Shown one piece after another: positions 17,210-24,966 of a stretch of 44,205 nucleotides of DNA. The stretch lies in contig DUCU01000014.1 in assembly GCA_012959605.1 (NCBI GenBank), forward strand, positions 1 to 44,205. The letters are read 5' to 3'. The number at the start of each line of letters is the position of its first letter. Position 1 is the first letter of the stretch. The position numbers and the translations under genes were made by a program. Under the pieces are notes generated by a model that made no database searches, had not been told where the DNA came from, and was given only the letters and a program-made list of their open reading frames with translations. Origin of the DNA: Dehalococcoidia bacterium (GTDB lineage Bacteria > Chloroflexota > Dehalococcoidia > Lucifugimonadales > UBA3495).

Positions 17210-17246
17210 CTGTGACGCAAATTACGGAACGTAAGAGGCGTCACAG
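17210..17246. repeat. Compound palindrome
   Basis: CTGTGACGC, AAA, TTACG, GAA, CGTAA, GAG, GCGTCACAG: a 9-bp outer stem, a symmetric 3/3 internal bulge, a 5-bp inner stem and a 3-base loop. No T-run follows, so it is not a terminator. It could be a regulator binding site, a recombination site or a structured RNA. Confidence 0.5.
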
Positions 17247-17344
17247 TTACCAGTGATTATCTGTTCTTTGAGCCCATTCGTTGATTTTGTGGCTGGCGTT
17301 AATTTAAGCATACTACCCGACTAGGATTCCTGGTCGGCACCAAA

Positions 17345-17379
17345 TAGCCCTGGCGCGCCTTTAAGGACTACCAGGGCTA
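17345..17379 (+). terminator. Hairpin, possible weak terminator
   Basis: TAGCCCTGG pairs perfectly with CCAGGGCTA over a 17-base loop, followed by a moderately T-rich stretch. No gene directly upstream explains it. Confidence 0.3.
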
Positions 17380-17588
17380 CTTTGGCTTTGAACGCTGGGC
17401 TGTTCTTCCCCCTGTCTTCTTCACATCCTACCCGTCCCCTTCGGTTATTTGACGAGCCGGATTCTCTGTTATCCAGCTGTCTAGCTTTTGGGGAAAGTAA
17501 GCGCCACCAAACCAGCAGTCTTAATCTTAGTTATTAAAATTTTCAAGGACTAGATTAACGATTGCAGGCCGTGCTAGAACCCACAACC

Positions 17589-17915
17589 TTACTTCCAAGT
17601 ACCTGAGCCACCAGTGATCGAAATCGAAGCGCCGATCGCCGCGCCCGTGAACGTGCCAGTCAGTCCGTTCCCTCTCCACCAGTCAATGGTGATCACTCCA
17701 CCGACGTCGGCAGCGGAACCTACGGCAAAAGAACAACCCCCTTTGAGACTGCCAGGTAACACAAACACCCCGCCTCCAAGTGATGAACCCGCTCCGAGCC
17801 CAATTCCGTATGACCACCCCTTGAAAGACATTTCGGTTCCACCGCTGATTGTGATGCTACAGTCGGTGTGATTTACCGCAACAATTGTAATGAAGGATGC
17901 CGTGCCCCCAACCAC
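17589..17915 (-). CDS. Hypothetical glycine-rich beta-strand protein, maybe truncated
   Basis: A 108-residue frame rich in glycine, serine and alternating hydrophobic residues. It ends with DVGGVITIDWW, then a TGTFTGAAIGASISITGG segment. The pattern suggests an all-beta barrel. The ending is faintly like Rhodococcus VapA-type barrels (GxFxxGAxG...GGxGxW), which is only a visual resemblance. The GTG start follows an in-frame TGA by three codons and has no clear RBS, so the 5' end may be missing. An alternative start is the internal ATG at residue 29. It has no signal peptide in this frame. Confidence 0.35.
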   Translation of the reverse strand: MVGGTASFITIVAVNHTDCSITISGGTEMSFKGWSYGIGLGAGSSLGGGVFVLPGSLKGGCSFAVGSAADVGGVITIDWWRGNGLTGTFTGAAIGASISITGGSGTWK

Positions 17916-18142
17916 TGTAGGCGTTCAGCGATAATGGGACACTTTTAAATAGTTGTCACAAAGTGGGCAGTGGATCGATCGACATGGTCGACTATATATT
18001 GACGTTATCCACATAGACCACGCACAGGTTGGTCCGGACTTTGAAGGATTATATCTAGTGCCGGTCAATCGTGAGTTGTTCCCAGGATTTTAGGTGTGAA
18101 TAGTGTTCGGCATCACGACCCTATAAATTTGCCACAAAGCTA

Positions 18143-18307
18143 TTGGAAGACAAAAACCCCAAGAACGATGGGGCCGTTTGCGGCAAGCAGGACTCGGTCC
18201 TTGAACACGTTCAAGAACAACTGGCCAAAGGCAATATCAGCGAAGAGCAGGCGGCCCTCATGTCTGCCTTTGCCCAGGTAATCAAGGAAAATCTAAATTG
18301 TACGTAG
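18143..18307 (+). CDS. Short orphan frame with protein-like sequence
   Basis: A 54-codon frame that can only begin at TTG (open back to a TAG at about 18106). It contains EQLAKGNISEEQAALMSAFA and ends in NLNCT. The amphipathic, Glu/Lys/Gln-rich sequence and codon choice look like real protein, possibly the C-terminal helix of a larger gene that has been lost. No RBS is evident. A terminator follows at 18361. Confidence 0.35.
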   Translation: MEDKNPKNDGAVCGKQDSVLEHVQEQLAKGNISEEQAALMSAFAQVIKENLNCT

Positions 18308-18360
18308 AGGAATAAGGACGGCCAATCGAAGGCACCTTTTGCCCAACAACAAAGATAAGA

Positions 18361-18386
18361 AAAGCCCCCTTGTTAGAGGGGGCTTT
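18361..18386. terminator. Bidirectional terminator
   Basis: AAAGCCCCC pairs with GGGGGCTTT over an 8-base loop, with T-rich flanks on both sides. It likely ends the six-gene minus-strand operon (last stop at 18456). Confidence 0.8.
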
Positions 18387-18455
18387 CTTGTTTCAGAGCA
18401 CCCCATTCCAGGAAACCACCTCAGGCTCGGTTGTGAAAGAGATCGCCTGTTGCCC

Positions 18456-19238
18456 CTATTCTTCGGCAACCACGTAATTTCTGAGGGTGCCAATGTCACT
18501 GATCTCAACCTCTATGGTGTCTCCGGGTAACATGTCGCCGTCGGCTCCTTGGGTTCCCATCCACAACACATCGCCAGGATACAAAGTGGCATATTTGCTG
18601 AGCTCGTGAATCCAGGTTGCTGTGTCCCAAATCTGGTCGGAGGAAGAAAAATCCTCCCAGACTATTCCGTTGTGCCGCACGATGATACGGAATCCTTTGG
18701 GGGACAGATCAGTAACGATCCACGGTCCCATCGGCTTCCACGTGTCGCAATTTTTCCCACGAAACATGGTGCGGTCGGCCTGCTGCCAAGGACGTTCGCT
18801 AATGTCATTACCGATGGTGTATCCAAACACATAGTCCAAAGCCTCATCCACAGGTACATTCTTGGCCTTCTTGCCAATGACCACTGCCAACTGCCCCTCA
18901 GGTTGGACAGCGCCAGCGCTCGCATTCGGTACCACGATATTCTCCTCGGTACCGATAATAGCGTGGACCGACCGATAGTTGGGAGAAGGCCGATCCGGAT
19001 AGCTCGGCGGTGAACCCCGCCGGGCGGCCATGCCCTCTACGTGTCCTCGATAATTGGGGCCCGCGGAGTACAACATGCCTGGTTTGATTGGCGCCAATAA
19101 CTTTACATATTCCAGTGAGTGGGTGTTGTTAGTGACGGCATACTCTTTAAGCGGACTTCCAGAAACCTGTATGACGCGGTCTCCCTCAACGATACCGTAG
19201 TTGGTTTCTCCTTCCAGTTCAAAACGACACCAAATCAT
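18456..19238 (-). CDS. Fumarylacetoacetate hydrolase family protein
   Basis: A 260-residue member of the FAH superfamily, which uses a divalent metal to hydrate, decarboxylate or hydrolyse beta-keto acids in aromatic and related breakdown. It shows YSAGPNYRGHVEGM near 57-70, the metal region around 112-122 and FGYTIGNDISERPWQ with ligand Asp145. The usual E-x-E metal pair is here Glu114-Gly-Gln116: the second acidic ligand is a glutamine (codon CAG). That may weaken or change metal binding. AGGAGA lies six bases before the ATG. It is the last gene of the operon that starts with the DUF35 gene at 24171. Confidence 0.87.
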   Translation of the reverse strand: MIWCRFELEGETNYGIVEGDRVIQVSGSPLKEYAVTNNTHSLEYVKLLAPIKPGMLYSAGPNYRGHVEGMAARRGSPPSYPDRPSPNYRSVHAIIGTEENIVVPNASAGAVQPEGQLAVVIGKKAKNVPVDEALDYVFGYTIGNDISERPWQQADRTMFRGKNCDTWKPMGPWIVTDLSPKGFRIIVRHNGIVWEDFSSSDQIWDTATWIHELSKYATLYPGDVLWMGTQGADGDMLPGDTIEVEISDIGTLRNYVVAEE

Positions 19239-19309
19239 GATTGTTCTCCTAAATGAGAAAGTTTGCTCAGATTCGCCTGAGGATACGACATTCCGGTCAC
19301 TTTATCGCT

Positions 19310-19612
19310 CTATGGAACGACCTCCCAAATCTGGCGCTCTCCTTCTACTGTGTTGATATTAAATTGTCTGACAGACTCTATAGTCTCGGGGGATAGCACT
19401 TCGTAATTGGAACGCTGATTATTAAAATACTCGTCGAGGCTTTCCACTTCGATCTCAAATGCGATGGTGTCCATCCGGTCCGTAAAATCCGTATAGATCT
19501 TGCCTGTTGTATTTCCATCCCTGGCCCAGGAAGCCCTAACCGACTTAACAACCTCCATGCACTCAGGCACCTTTCCTCGAGCACATTTCCAGACGTTTCT
19601 CACCATGTACAT
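19310..19612 (-). CDS. NIPSNAP-like dimeric alpha/beta-barrel protein
   Basis: A 100-residue protein. The beta strand MYMVRNVWKCARGK, a long helix and a second strand (DTIAFEIEVESLDEYF) match the ferredoxin-like dimeric barrel seen in NIPSNAP and EthD-type proteins. Members often bind small hydrophobic substrates or assist monooxygenases, and no catalytic residues are definable here. It lies between a CoA-transferase and the FAH gene, 71 bases from the latter, and is clearly part of the operon. A short GGAGA-like RBS precedes the ATG. Confidence 0.65.
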   Translation of the reverse strand: MYMVRNVWKCARGKVPECMEVVKSVRASWARDGNTTGKIYTDFTDRMDTIAFEIEVESLDEYFNNQRSNYEVLSPETIESVRQFNINTVEGERQIWEVVP

Positions 19613-19720
19613 TGTCGGTCTCCTCTGAACAAAAGCTTAAGGGACTATACAATCTAGCGATAATCCCGAACTCAGGTCATTAAAAATACGGGGTTAATTG
19701 TGGCTATTAAAGCAAAAAAT

Positions 19721-20926
19721 CTAGATGATTTGAGAGGCGCGAAGCTGACCCAATTCTTCAGCCGAAAGACCCAACTCGCCGCCGAGTATCTCTGAATTGT
19801 GCTCGCCTAGCGTTGGGGCCGCCTTGCTGCCTTCCATAGGGTTCTCCTCGTCCATCAGAAAACCGGGACTCGGATATTTTAGACTTCCTGCTTCCGGATG
19901 GTCGATCTCCACGAAATAGCCTCGCTCGGCCAGATGGGGTGAGTCCACTACTTGCTGGGGATTCTGGACCAACCCGATGACCAATCCCCGGGCCATGGTC
20001 TCATGCATTAAGTCCAGGTTATTCCAAAGGGCCAGCTTCGGGGCCACCAGGATGTGGAGTTCTTCCCAGTTCTCCAGGCGGCTCGGCCGGGTAGCGAATT
20101 TTGGATCCAGCAACCTCGGTTCCTCTAGAAACTCGGACCAGGCCTCCATCGGTCGCCCTCCGGTCCCGGCGGTGGTCAACGTCACTTCGCCGTCCTTGGT
20201 GGGAAGATGCATCCCGTCCATTACATTCCCGTCGCTTCCCCCTCGTTTGGGGCTCCGGCCTGTGAAGCTGTAGGGCTGGATCAAGCCTGAGGGAGTGCTA
20301 ACGGCGGCTTCCATGGTGGACAGGTCTATTTGCTGCCCCTCTCCGGATTGGCGGCGCTGCAGTAGCGCAGCCATTATGGCGATGGCTCCGTTCCGGGCGG
20401 CGGTGATTTCCATCTGCTCCAGGGTTGTACCCATGGGAGGGCGGTCTGCTGAACCGGTCACTGCGTTGAGGAAGCCTCCCAGCGCTTGGACCACCAGGTC
20501 ACCGCCCTGGTAGTCCCGGTAAGGGCCAGTCTGGCCGAAATATGTAATAGAGGAGACGACTAATTTGGCATTCGTTTCTCTCAAGACCTGGTATCCCAAG
20601 TCCAGGCTCTCCAGATGCCCCGGTGGGTAGCTTTCAATCAGGACGTCCGTATCTGCCACCAGTCGCAGCAGTAACTTACGGCCCTGGGGTTGTTCTATGT
20701 CTAAAGTAATCCCCCGCTTGTTGGTGTTGAAAGCCAAGAAAATAGTGGAGCTATCGGGGTCGGGAATGCCATTGATGAAAGGCGGTTCCCGGCGTGCTGG
20801 ATCGCCCCATCCAGGCGGTTCAACCTTGACGGTATTGGCGCCCTGGTCGGCCAGCAATTTGGCGCAGAAAGCCCCCGACAGGCTGTGGGCCAATTCCAAT
20901 ACCTTTATATCCGATAAGATGTCCAA
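19721..20926 (-). CDS. CaiB/BaiF family III CoA-transferase, Glu-type
   Basis: A 401-residue family III CoA-transferase, which moves CoA between carboxylic acids. The N-terminal Rossmann part has VLELAHSLSGAFCAKLLADQGA and VKVEPP, then NTNKRGITLDI and LIESYPPG. The position of the catalytic Asp (normally in an A-D-x-x-x-G context before a helix with AAL) reads QMEITAARNG, so Glu173 takes the place of Asp. The C-terminus (YFVEIDHPEAGSLKYP) is strikingly like that of the Glu-type enzyme at 41795. It follows the Asp-type enzyme at 21034-22305 by 107 bases, and the two may form a heteromer. Confidence 0.9.
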   Translation of the reverse strand: MDILSDIKVLELAHSLSGAFCAKLLADQGANTVKVEPPGWGDPARREPPFINGIPDPDSSTIFLAFNTNKRGITLDIEQPQGRKLLLRLVADTDVLIESYPPGHLESLDLGYQVLRETNAKLVVSSITYFGQTGPYRDYQGGDLVVQALGGFLNAVTGSADRPPMGTTLEQMEITAARNGAIAIMAALLQRRQSGEGQQIDLSTMEAAVSTPSGLIQPYSFTGRSPKRGGSDGNVMDGMHLPTKDGEVTLTTAGTGGRPMEAWSEFLEEPRLLDPKFATRPSRLENWEELHILVAPKLALWNNLDLMHETMARGLVIGLVQNPQQVVDSPHLAERGYFVEIDHPEAGSLKYPSPGFLMDEENPMEGSKAAPTLGEHNSEILGGELGLSAEELGQLRASQII

Positions 20927-21033
20927 TTTCGTCGAAACCTCAAAAAATGATGGAGCAGTGCCGTACTGCCGTATTCGGCTTCCGGCCCGTCACAATGGCC
21001 TGGCCCAAGCCTTGAAACCGGGGCAGCCACGCC

Positions 21034-22305
21034 TTAGGGTGGGGTTTCGGTTGGTAGTGGCTGAGTGGAGATTATTCCTTCATTGGCCAGGGTAGTAATC
21101 TCATCATCGGACAATCCGGCAACATCCCGCAGCGTTTCCACATTGTGCTCACCCAGTGCCGCCACATGACGGATGGCAAAGGAAACGCCTTCCATGCGGA
21201 AAGGACGACCGGCATATTTCCGCGGGCCGGCCTGGGGTGCGTTGACGTTTTCGAACTCCTCTATGTAACCCCGCTCCCCTAGATGAGGATTCGCCACTAA
21301 GTCCTCAGCGGTCAACACCGCGCCCGCGGCAACGCCGTTACTTTGGAGGTGGTTCATCAACTCTTGATCGTCTTGGGTTTGGGTCCATTCTGACAAAAGG
21401 TCGCCCAGGTGGTGGCGGTGGTTCCAGCGGCCTTGCGCGGTTTCGAAGCGAGAATCGGCGGCCCAGAGTGGCTCATCCATGGCCTTTTGCAGCCTCTGCC
21501 ACTCTTCATCGGTGGACACTGCGATGGCTATCCAACGGTCAGAACCGCGGCAAGGGAAGACATTGTGGGGCGACTTCCACAGATGACCGCAGCCAAGACG
21601 AGAGCGAGTAATTCCGCGCTGGGTTTCGAGAATCGCCGGGCCGATGGCCGACACGCCCGTTTCCTGCATGGTGAGGTCTATGCGCATTCCTTCACCAGTC
21701 TTGTTGCGTTGGTACAGCGCCAGGAGCAGGGCATAGGCCACGTTGTTGCCTACTGAGTGATCCATGTAGTTATTGCTGGCCCGGTAGGACGGACCATCTT
21801 CGTAACCGGTGAGATAAGACATGCCGCAGGTGGCATCCACCGTACGGGCTCGAGAGCCGGCCCTTCGCCACGGTCCGGTATACCCATAGGCCGAAGAGCT
21901 CAAGGTGATGATCCTAGGATTTAGCTTGGCCAGGCTTTCATGATCAAAGCCGAACCGCTCCATAGTGCCAGGCCGAAAGTTATCGGTGACGATGTCGCAA
22001 TTTTTGGCTAGCTTGAGAAAAGCCTCTTTGCCCTGAGGCGTGGCCACATCCATGCAGAGGCTCTGCTTGTTGCGGGTGCCAAAGTAGGCCAGATTGCCGC
22101 CTTCGTTCCACCATTCCTGGCTGGGCCGCCCGTCGGGGAACGGCCCTGCCTTGCGGTCCTGGAGGTGGGCCGAGCTCTCCACACGAATGACCTGAGCACC
22201 CAGGTCAGCCAGGAAAGAGGTTCCCCAAGGCAGCGCGTGAACCTGTTCCAGGGTGAGTACGCGAACACCCTCAAGGATTTGATTTTGTGGCATATCGGCT
22301 CTCAT
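21034..22305 (-). CDS. CaiB/BaiF family III CoA-transferase, Asp-type
   Basis: A 423-residue family III CoA-transferase. It has the usual VRVLTLEQVHALPWGTSF, LGAQVIRVES and DIVTDNFRPG blocks. The expected nucleophile is present as Asp182 in NNYMDHSVGNNVAYALLLAL. FPCRGSDRWIAIAV and a proline/arginine-rich end (RKYAGRPFRMEG) match the Asp-type enzyme at 42990. Two in-frame ATGs (22305 and 22293) are possible starts, and GAGAG before the second makes it a fair alternative. It sits between the thiolase-like gene and the Glu-type CoA-transferase, suggesting that an acid activated by this pair feeds the thiolase-like enzyme, or that CoA is recycled from its product. Confidence 0.92.
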   Translation of the reverse strand: MRADMPQNQILEGVRVLTLEQVHALPWGTSFLADLGAQVIRVESSAHLQDRKAGPFPDGRPSQEWWNEGGNLAYFGTRNKQSLCMDVATPQGKEAFLKLAKNCDIVTDNFRPGTMERFGFDHESLAKLNPRIITLSSSAYGYTGPWRRAGSRARTVDATCGMSYLTGYEDGPSYRASNNYMDHSVGNNVAYALLLALYQRNKTGEGMRIDLTMQETGVSAIGPAILETQRGITRSRLGCGHLWKSPHNVFPCRGSDRWIAIAVSTDEEWQRLQKAMDEPLWAADSRFETAQGRWNHRHHLGDLLSEWTQTQDDQELMNHLQSNGVAAGAVLTAEDLVANPHLGERGYIEEFENVNAPQAGPRKYAGRPFRMEGVSFAIRHVAALGEHNVETLRDVAGLSDDEITTLANEGIISTQPLPTETPP

Positions 22306-22386
22306 AAGCTCGTACCCTGTCCATGTTCAACGGCACGAAACGGAAAATGCCACTTCTGATTGGAAAGGGATAGTTGGTGAAGATAT

Positions 22387-23703
22387 TTAGCTGGGGTGCT
22401 TGCCGAACATCATCCAGCCACCACTACTGGGCGTTGTGAAGGCCGCTAGGGCAGTTTCGGCGCGAACTGTTACCTGCCGTGGGCCGGCCGTTCCGCGAAG
22501 CTGCTCAATGCTGTCGGTGTACATGGCGGTGCGGGTACGTCCGTTCCCCAGGTTGCCGCCGCTGGAGCTGAAAGGATGCGGACCCTCAACTCTAATGTCG
22601 TCCGCGTAAAAGGCGAAAGAGTCTCCTCTCTTTACGCCGTGCCAATGGAAGGCCTCCAGAAAAAACTGGGACATTATGGAGTAACCGTCATAAGGGTTAA
22701 ATATATCCACATCTGCGGGGCCGAGTCCGGCACCCTCATACATTCTCTTGGCGGCGCGATCCGTCCATTCTTCTATTTCGTCCAAATCCGGTTGGGTGGT
22801 TCGCTGTGTGAAATTATGCTGAGAATGGTTGAGGACGTAGACCGGGGGTTGCTTCATGTCCCGGGCACGCTCCGCCGTGGTGACGAGGTAGGCAGCCGAG
22901 GCGTTGACTGGCCTGTCGCAATCAAATATCCGGAGCGGATTCAGGATATACCTGGAATTCACGTAATCTTCCTCTGTAAGTTGAACCATCCCACTGGAAG
23001 CGTTGTAGCCCCACGGTGTCAAAAGTCCGTTTCGGTGTTGGTTAATCACAAAAGGGGCAACGTCGTCGTGGGTCCCACCGTATTTTAGGCAATATTGATT
23101 GTGCGGGAAGATGTTGATGAAATCGTTGCCTCCGTGGTTCCCCCAGGGGAAGGTCCATTGCCGGGCCCCATCAGCATGGTCTTGTGCGTTCTCGCCTCCG
23201 CGGCGATACCGGCCTTCCATGTTTCCGGTTGGGTAAATCACCAAACAGGTGGTGCATTTCCCATCGGCTATGGACTGGGCGGCAAGGCCCAGCATTTCCC
23301 CAATGGTGGGGACATTGGACGGAGCGTATTTGACGTTGGGCAACTCCAATTGTTTGACCAGCCAGTCGCCATTTACCAGCGTGAGACCCCATTCAGAGTC
23401 GTAAGGCGGGTCGAAGTAGGGCCGCGGCGCCCAGTTGGACGCGGTGCCTCCACTGCTGCCAGCGATATGGCTATCGCAGCAGATGACCCCATCGATCTGG
23501 TCCGGGGTAACTCCTGCGTCCTCCATGGCCAACTTACAGGCGAGCATGGAGTATGCGCCAAGGGTTTGATCCATGGATGTCTCGTCCCAGCGCCGGTTAA
23601 CGGGGGAATGACCGAATCCGGCCACCGCTACCTTGCCGCGGTGCTCCCAGACTCCCAGCCCGTCTGTATCTCTTCGCCATTTATATGGTTGCGTCGCCAT
23701 CAT
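22387..23703 (-). CDS. Thiolase-like protein of the SCP-x/lipid-transfer type lacking thiolase catalytic residues
   Basis: A 438-residue thiolase-fold protein. It shows KVAVAGFGHSPVNRR, the helix AMEDAGVTPDQIDGV, a central IADGKC helix and FNPYDGYSIMSQFFLEAF in the second half, and it ends with HPFSSSGGNLGNGRTRT. In true thiolases a Cys begins the C-x-S-G-x-x-A segment before the helix; aligned to LAAQSIADGK here, the position is Val131. The usual G-H-P is replaced by G-R-T. It is thus unlikely to use normal thiolase chemistry. Ltp2-type thiolase-fold aldolases, which need a DUF35 partner, are a good model, and a DUF35 gene lies 57 bases upstream. A C-C bond cleaving retro-aldolase is my best guess. 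Confidence 0.85.
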   Translation of the reverse strand: MMATQPYKWRRDTDGLGVWEHRGKVAVAGFGHSPVNRRWDETSMDQTLGAYSMLACKLAMEDAGVTPDQIDGVICCDSHIAGSSGGTASNWAPRPYFDPPYDSEWGLTLVNGDWLVKQLELPNVKYAPSNVPTIGEMLGLAAQSIADGKCTTCLVIYPTGNMEGRYRRGGENAQDHADGARQWTFPWGNHGGNDFINIFPHNQYCLKYGGTHDDVAPFVINQHRNGLLTPWGYNASSGMVQLTEEDYVNSRYILNPLRIFDCDRPVNASAAYLVTTAERARDMKQPPVYVLNHSQHNFTQRTTQPDLDEIEEWTDRAAKRMYEGAGLGPADVDIFNPYDGYSIMSQFFLEAFHWHGVKRGDSFAFYADDIRVEGPHPFSSSGGNLGNGRTRTAMYTDSIEQLRGTAGPRQVTVRAETALAAFTTPSSGGWMMFGKHPS

Positions 23704-23760
23704 TCACCTATTCGTATAACATTACTCGTTTGAGACGGACTGCGGGGACGGACCGGTGGA

Positions 23761-24171
23761 TTAATCCACTACCTGCCATTCGTGGATTAGTTGGTCCGGA
23801 CCAACCTCTTCAAAAATTACCTGGACAGCAGCCCCCACCGGGACTTCGTAAGGCGGAACACCAGGAAGGTTGGAGTAAAAATTAACGCTCGTATCCTCGT
23901 CCAGGGTTATTAGCGCTAAATTGTAGGGCTGATCAGGCATACGCCGGTTCAGCCTGCCGTCCTCGATCACGATATACGTAGATATGTGACCTTTGCCTTC
24001 CACATCCTTCCATTCCAACTTCTCTGCGGAACCGCAGGCAAAGCAGGTCTGTCGCGGTGGGTATTGGAGCCTGTCGCAAGCGGTGCAATTTTGCACCGAC
24101 AGTCGCTTCTCATTGACGGCGTCCCAAAAAGGTTTGCTCAAGTCATCGGGAGCCGGGATTATCTTTGGCAT
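23761..24171 (-). CDS. DUF35 OB-fold/zinc-ribbon acyl-CoA-associated protein
   Basis: A 136-residue protein: an N-terminal helix (FWDAVNEKRL), a rubredoxin-like zinc knuckle with C29, C32, C43 and C46 (CTAC and CFAC), then an OB fold. This is the ChsH2/DUF35 family. Members bind acyl-CoA and work as obligatory partners of thiolase-fold enzymes (Ltp2 with ChsH2; BbsA in the benzylsuccinate thiolase). It is the first gene of the operon, directly followed by the thiolase-like gene, which strongly supports a complex. GGGA lies just before the ATG. Confidence 0.9.
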   Translation of the reverse strand: MPKIIPAPDDLSKPFWDAVNEKRLSVQNCTACDRLQYPPRQTCFACGSAEKLEWKDVEGKGHISTYIVIEDGRLNRRMPDQPYNLALITLDEDTSVNFYSNLPGVPPYEVPVGAAVQVIFEEVGPDQLIHEWQVVD

Positions 24172-24230
24172 TTTCCCTCCTGATTATTCGTTAGATGTTA
24201 AGACAGAACCCTAGTCTAATTCAATATTAA

Positions 24231-24748
24231 ATGAGTGAGAACTTGGTGTTTCCTTTGGCAACAACGCTTGCGAAAGGCGCTTATCTGGCGGTTTCCGGAG
24301 ACTTCTCAATCATCGAATCAGGCTGCGCTTTGGAAGTGGACATTGGCGGTGAATTGAGAGTCTGGTATTTCACTGGTGAAACGGATGTATTCGGTGGCTA
24401 CCTGAGCGGTTCAGCCTCCGGCGAAGTGGCCTGCATCATGAGCGTGCGTGGCAAACCCAGCGTCGAAGTCGAACGCTTGCCGGAGGGGGAAGGAGCACGG
24501 GTATGCGGGTTTGTCCTGATGATGGCAACGACGATAACATCCGCTCCTGTACCGCCTTCTCTGGGGAGTTTTGGTTCGCTGTTGGGTCTGGATGGTGCGA
24601 GCGCAAGACCTGGAGGAGCTGAGAGTCACGCTGGTGGAGCGACAGTTGGTGCTACACATTTGGTGCCCAAATCGAGTTCCATTACATAGATCTTTCCTCT
24701 GCCGATGAACACAATTGGGTCTATAAAACTGAGGCAGATTGGGAATAA
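24231..24748 (+). pseudogene. Uncharacterised beta-rich protein, probably frameshifted
   Basis: The ATG frame runs to 24689, but only its first ~95 codons look protein-like (LEVDIGGELRVWYFTGE, GGYLSGSASGEV). From about 24500 another plus frame looks better: it has CPDDGNDDNIRSC, SGEFWFAVGSGWCERKTW and, after one in-frame TGA, IEFHYIDLSSADEHNWVYK ending at 24748. This suggests a gene with a frameshift and a nonsense mutation. The first half resembles the gene at 17589 (GG, strand, W/Y-rich strand, then [ST]GxA). No RBS is evident. It lies divergent to the DUF35 operon. Function unknown. Confidence 0.35.
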
Positions 24749-24779
24749 TCGCGGTGGGCTTCCTCTCAGGTAGATTGCC

Positions 24780-24810
24780 AAAGCCCCGACAAATATTGTC
24801 GGGGCTTTTT
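24780..24810 (+). terminator. Rho-independent terminator
   Basis: AAAGCCCCGACAA pairs perfectly with its complement around a 3-base loop, followed by T5. It lies right after the frameshifted gene, suggesting that gene was once a separate transcription unit. Confidence 0.85.
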
Positions 24811-24966
24811 CGTGATTGATAACCAGACCATAGGACACAGAAATATGTGGCTTGTGCCAAACATACTGTCTTTGACGGTAGGTTTCAGGGCGGTGATGGC
24901 GTAGACTACCTGCGTCGTGAATTGGGCGACGACTAGTAAAACATCAACCAAGCATCGGAGAAGAAA

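Larger units (their letters stand above)
16904..17588. other. Gene-poor stretch with several inverted repeats
   Basis: No gene is seen in about 680 bases. It contains an inverted repeat TTGGTCT/AGACCAA at 17049-17068, several CGTAA motifs at 17114, 17128, 17153 and 17230, a compound palindrome at 17210-17246 and a hairpin at 17345-17379. Confidence 0.35.

Noticed and set aside
16904-17588. tRNA or other classical RNA gene in the gene-poor tract
   Set aside because: No T-loop GTTCGANNC motif or cloverleaf could be found in either strand; only simple inverted repeats.
18005-18013. Perfect DnaA box (TTATCCACA)
   Set aside because: Only one copy, with no cluster, no AT-rich unwinding element, and no dnaA or dnaN nearby, so it is not evidence for a replication origin.
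22576-23733. Long plus-strand frames of 170 and 212 codons
   Set aside because: They are antisense to the thiolase-like gene, which has clear family motifs and operon context; the plus frames show none.
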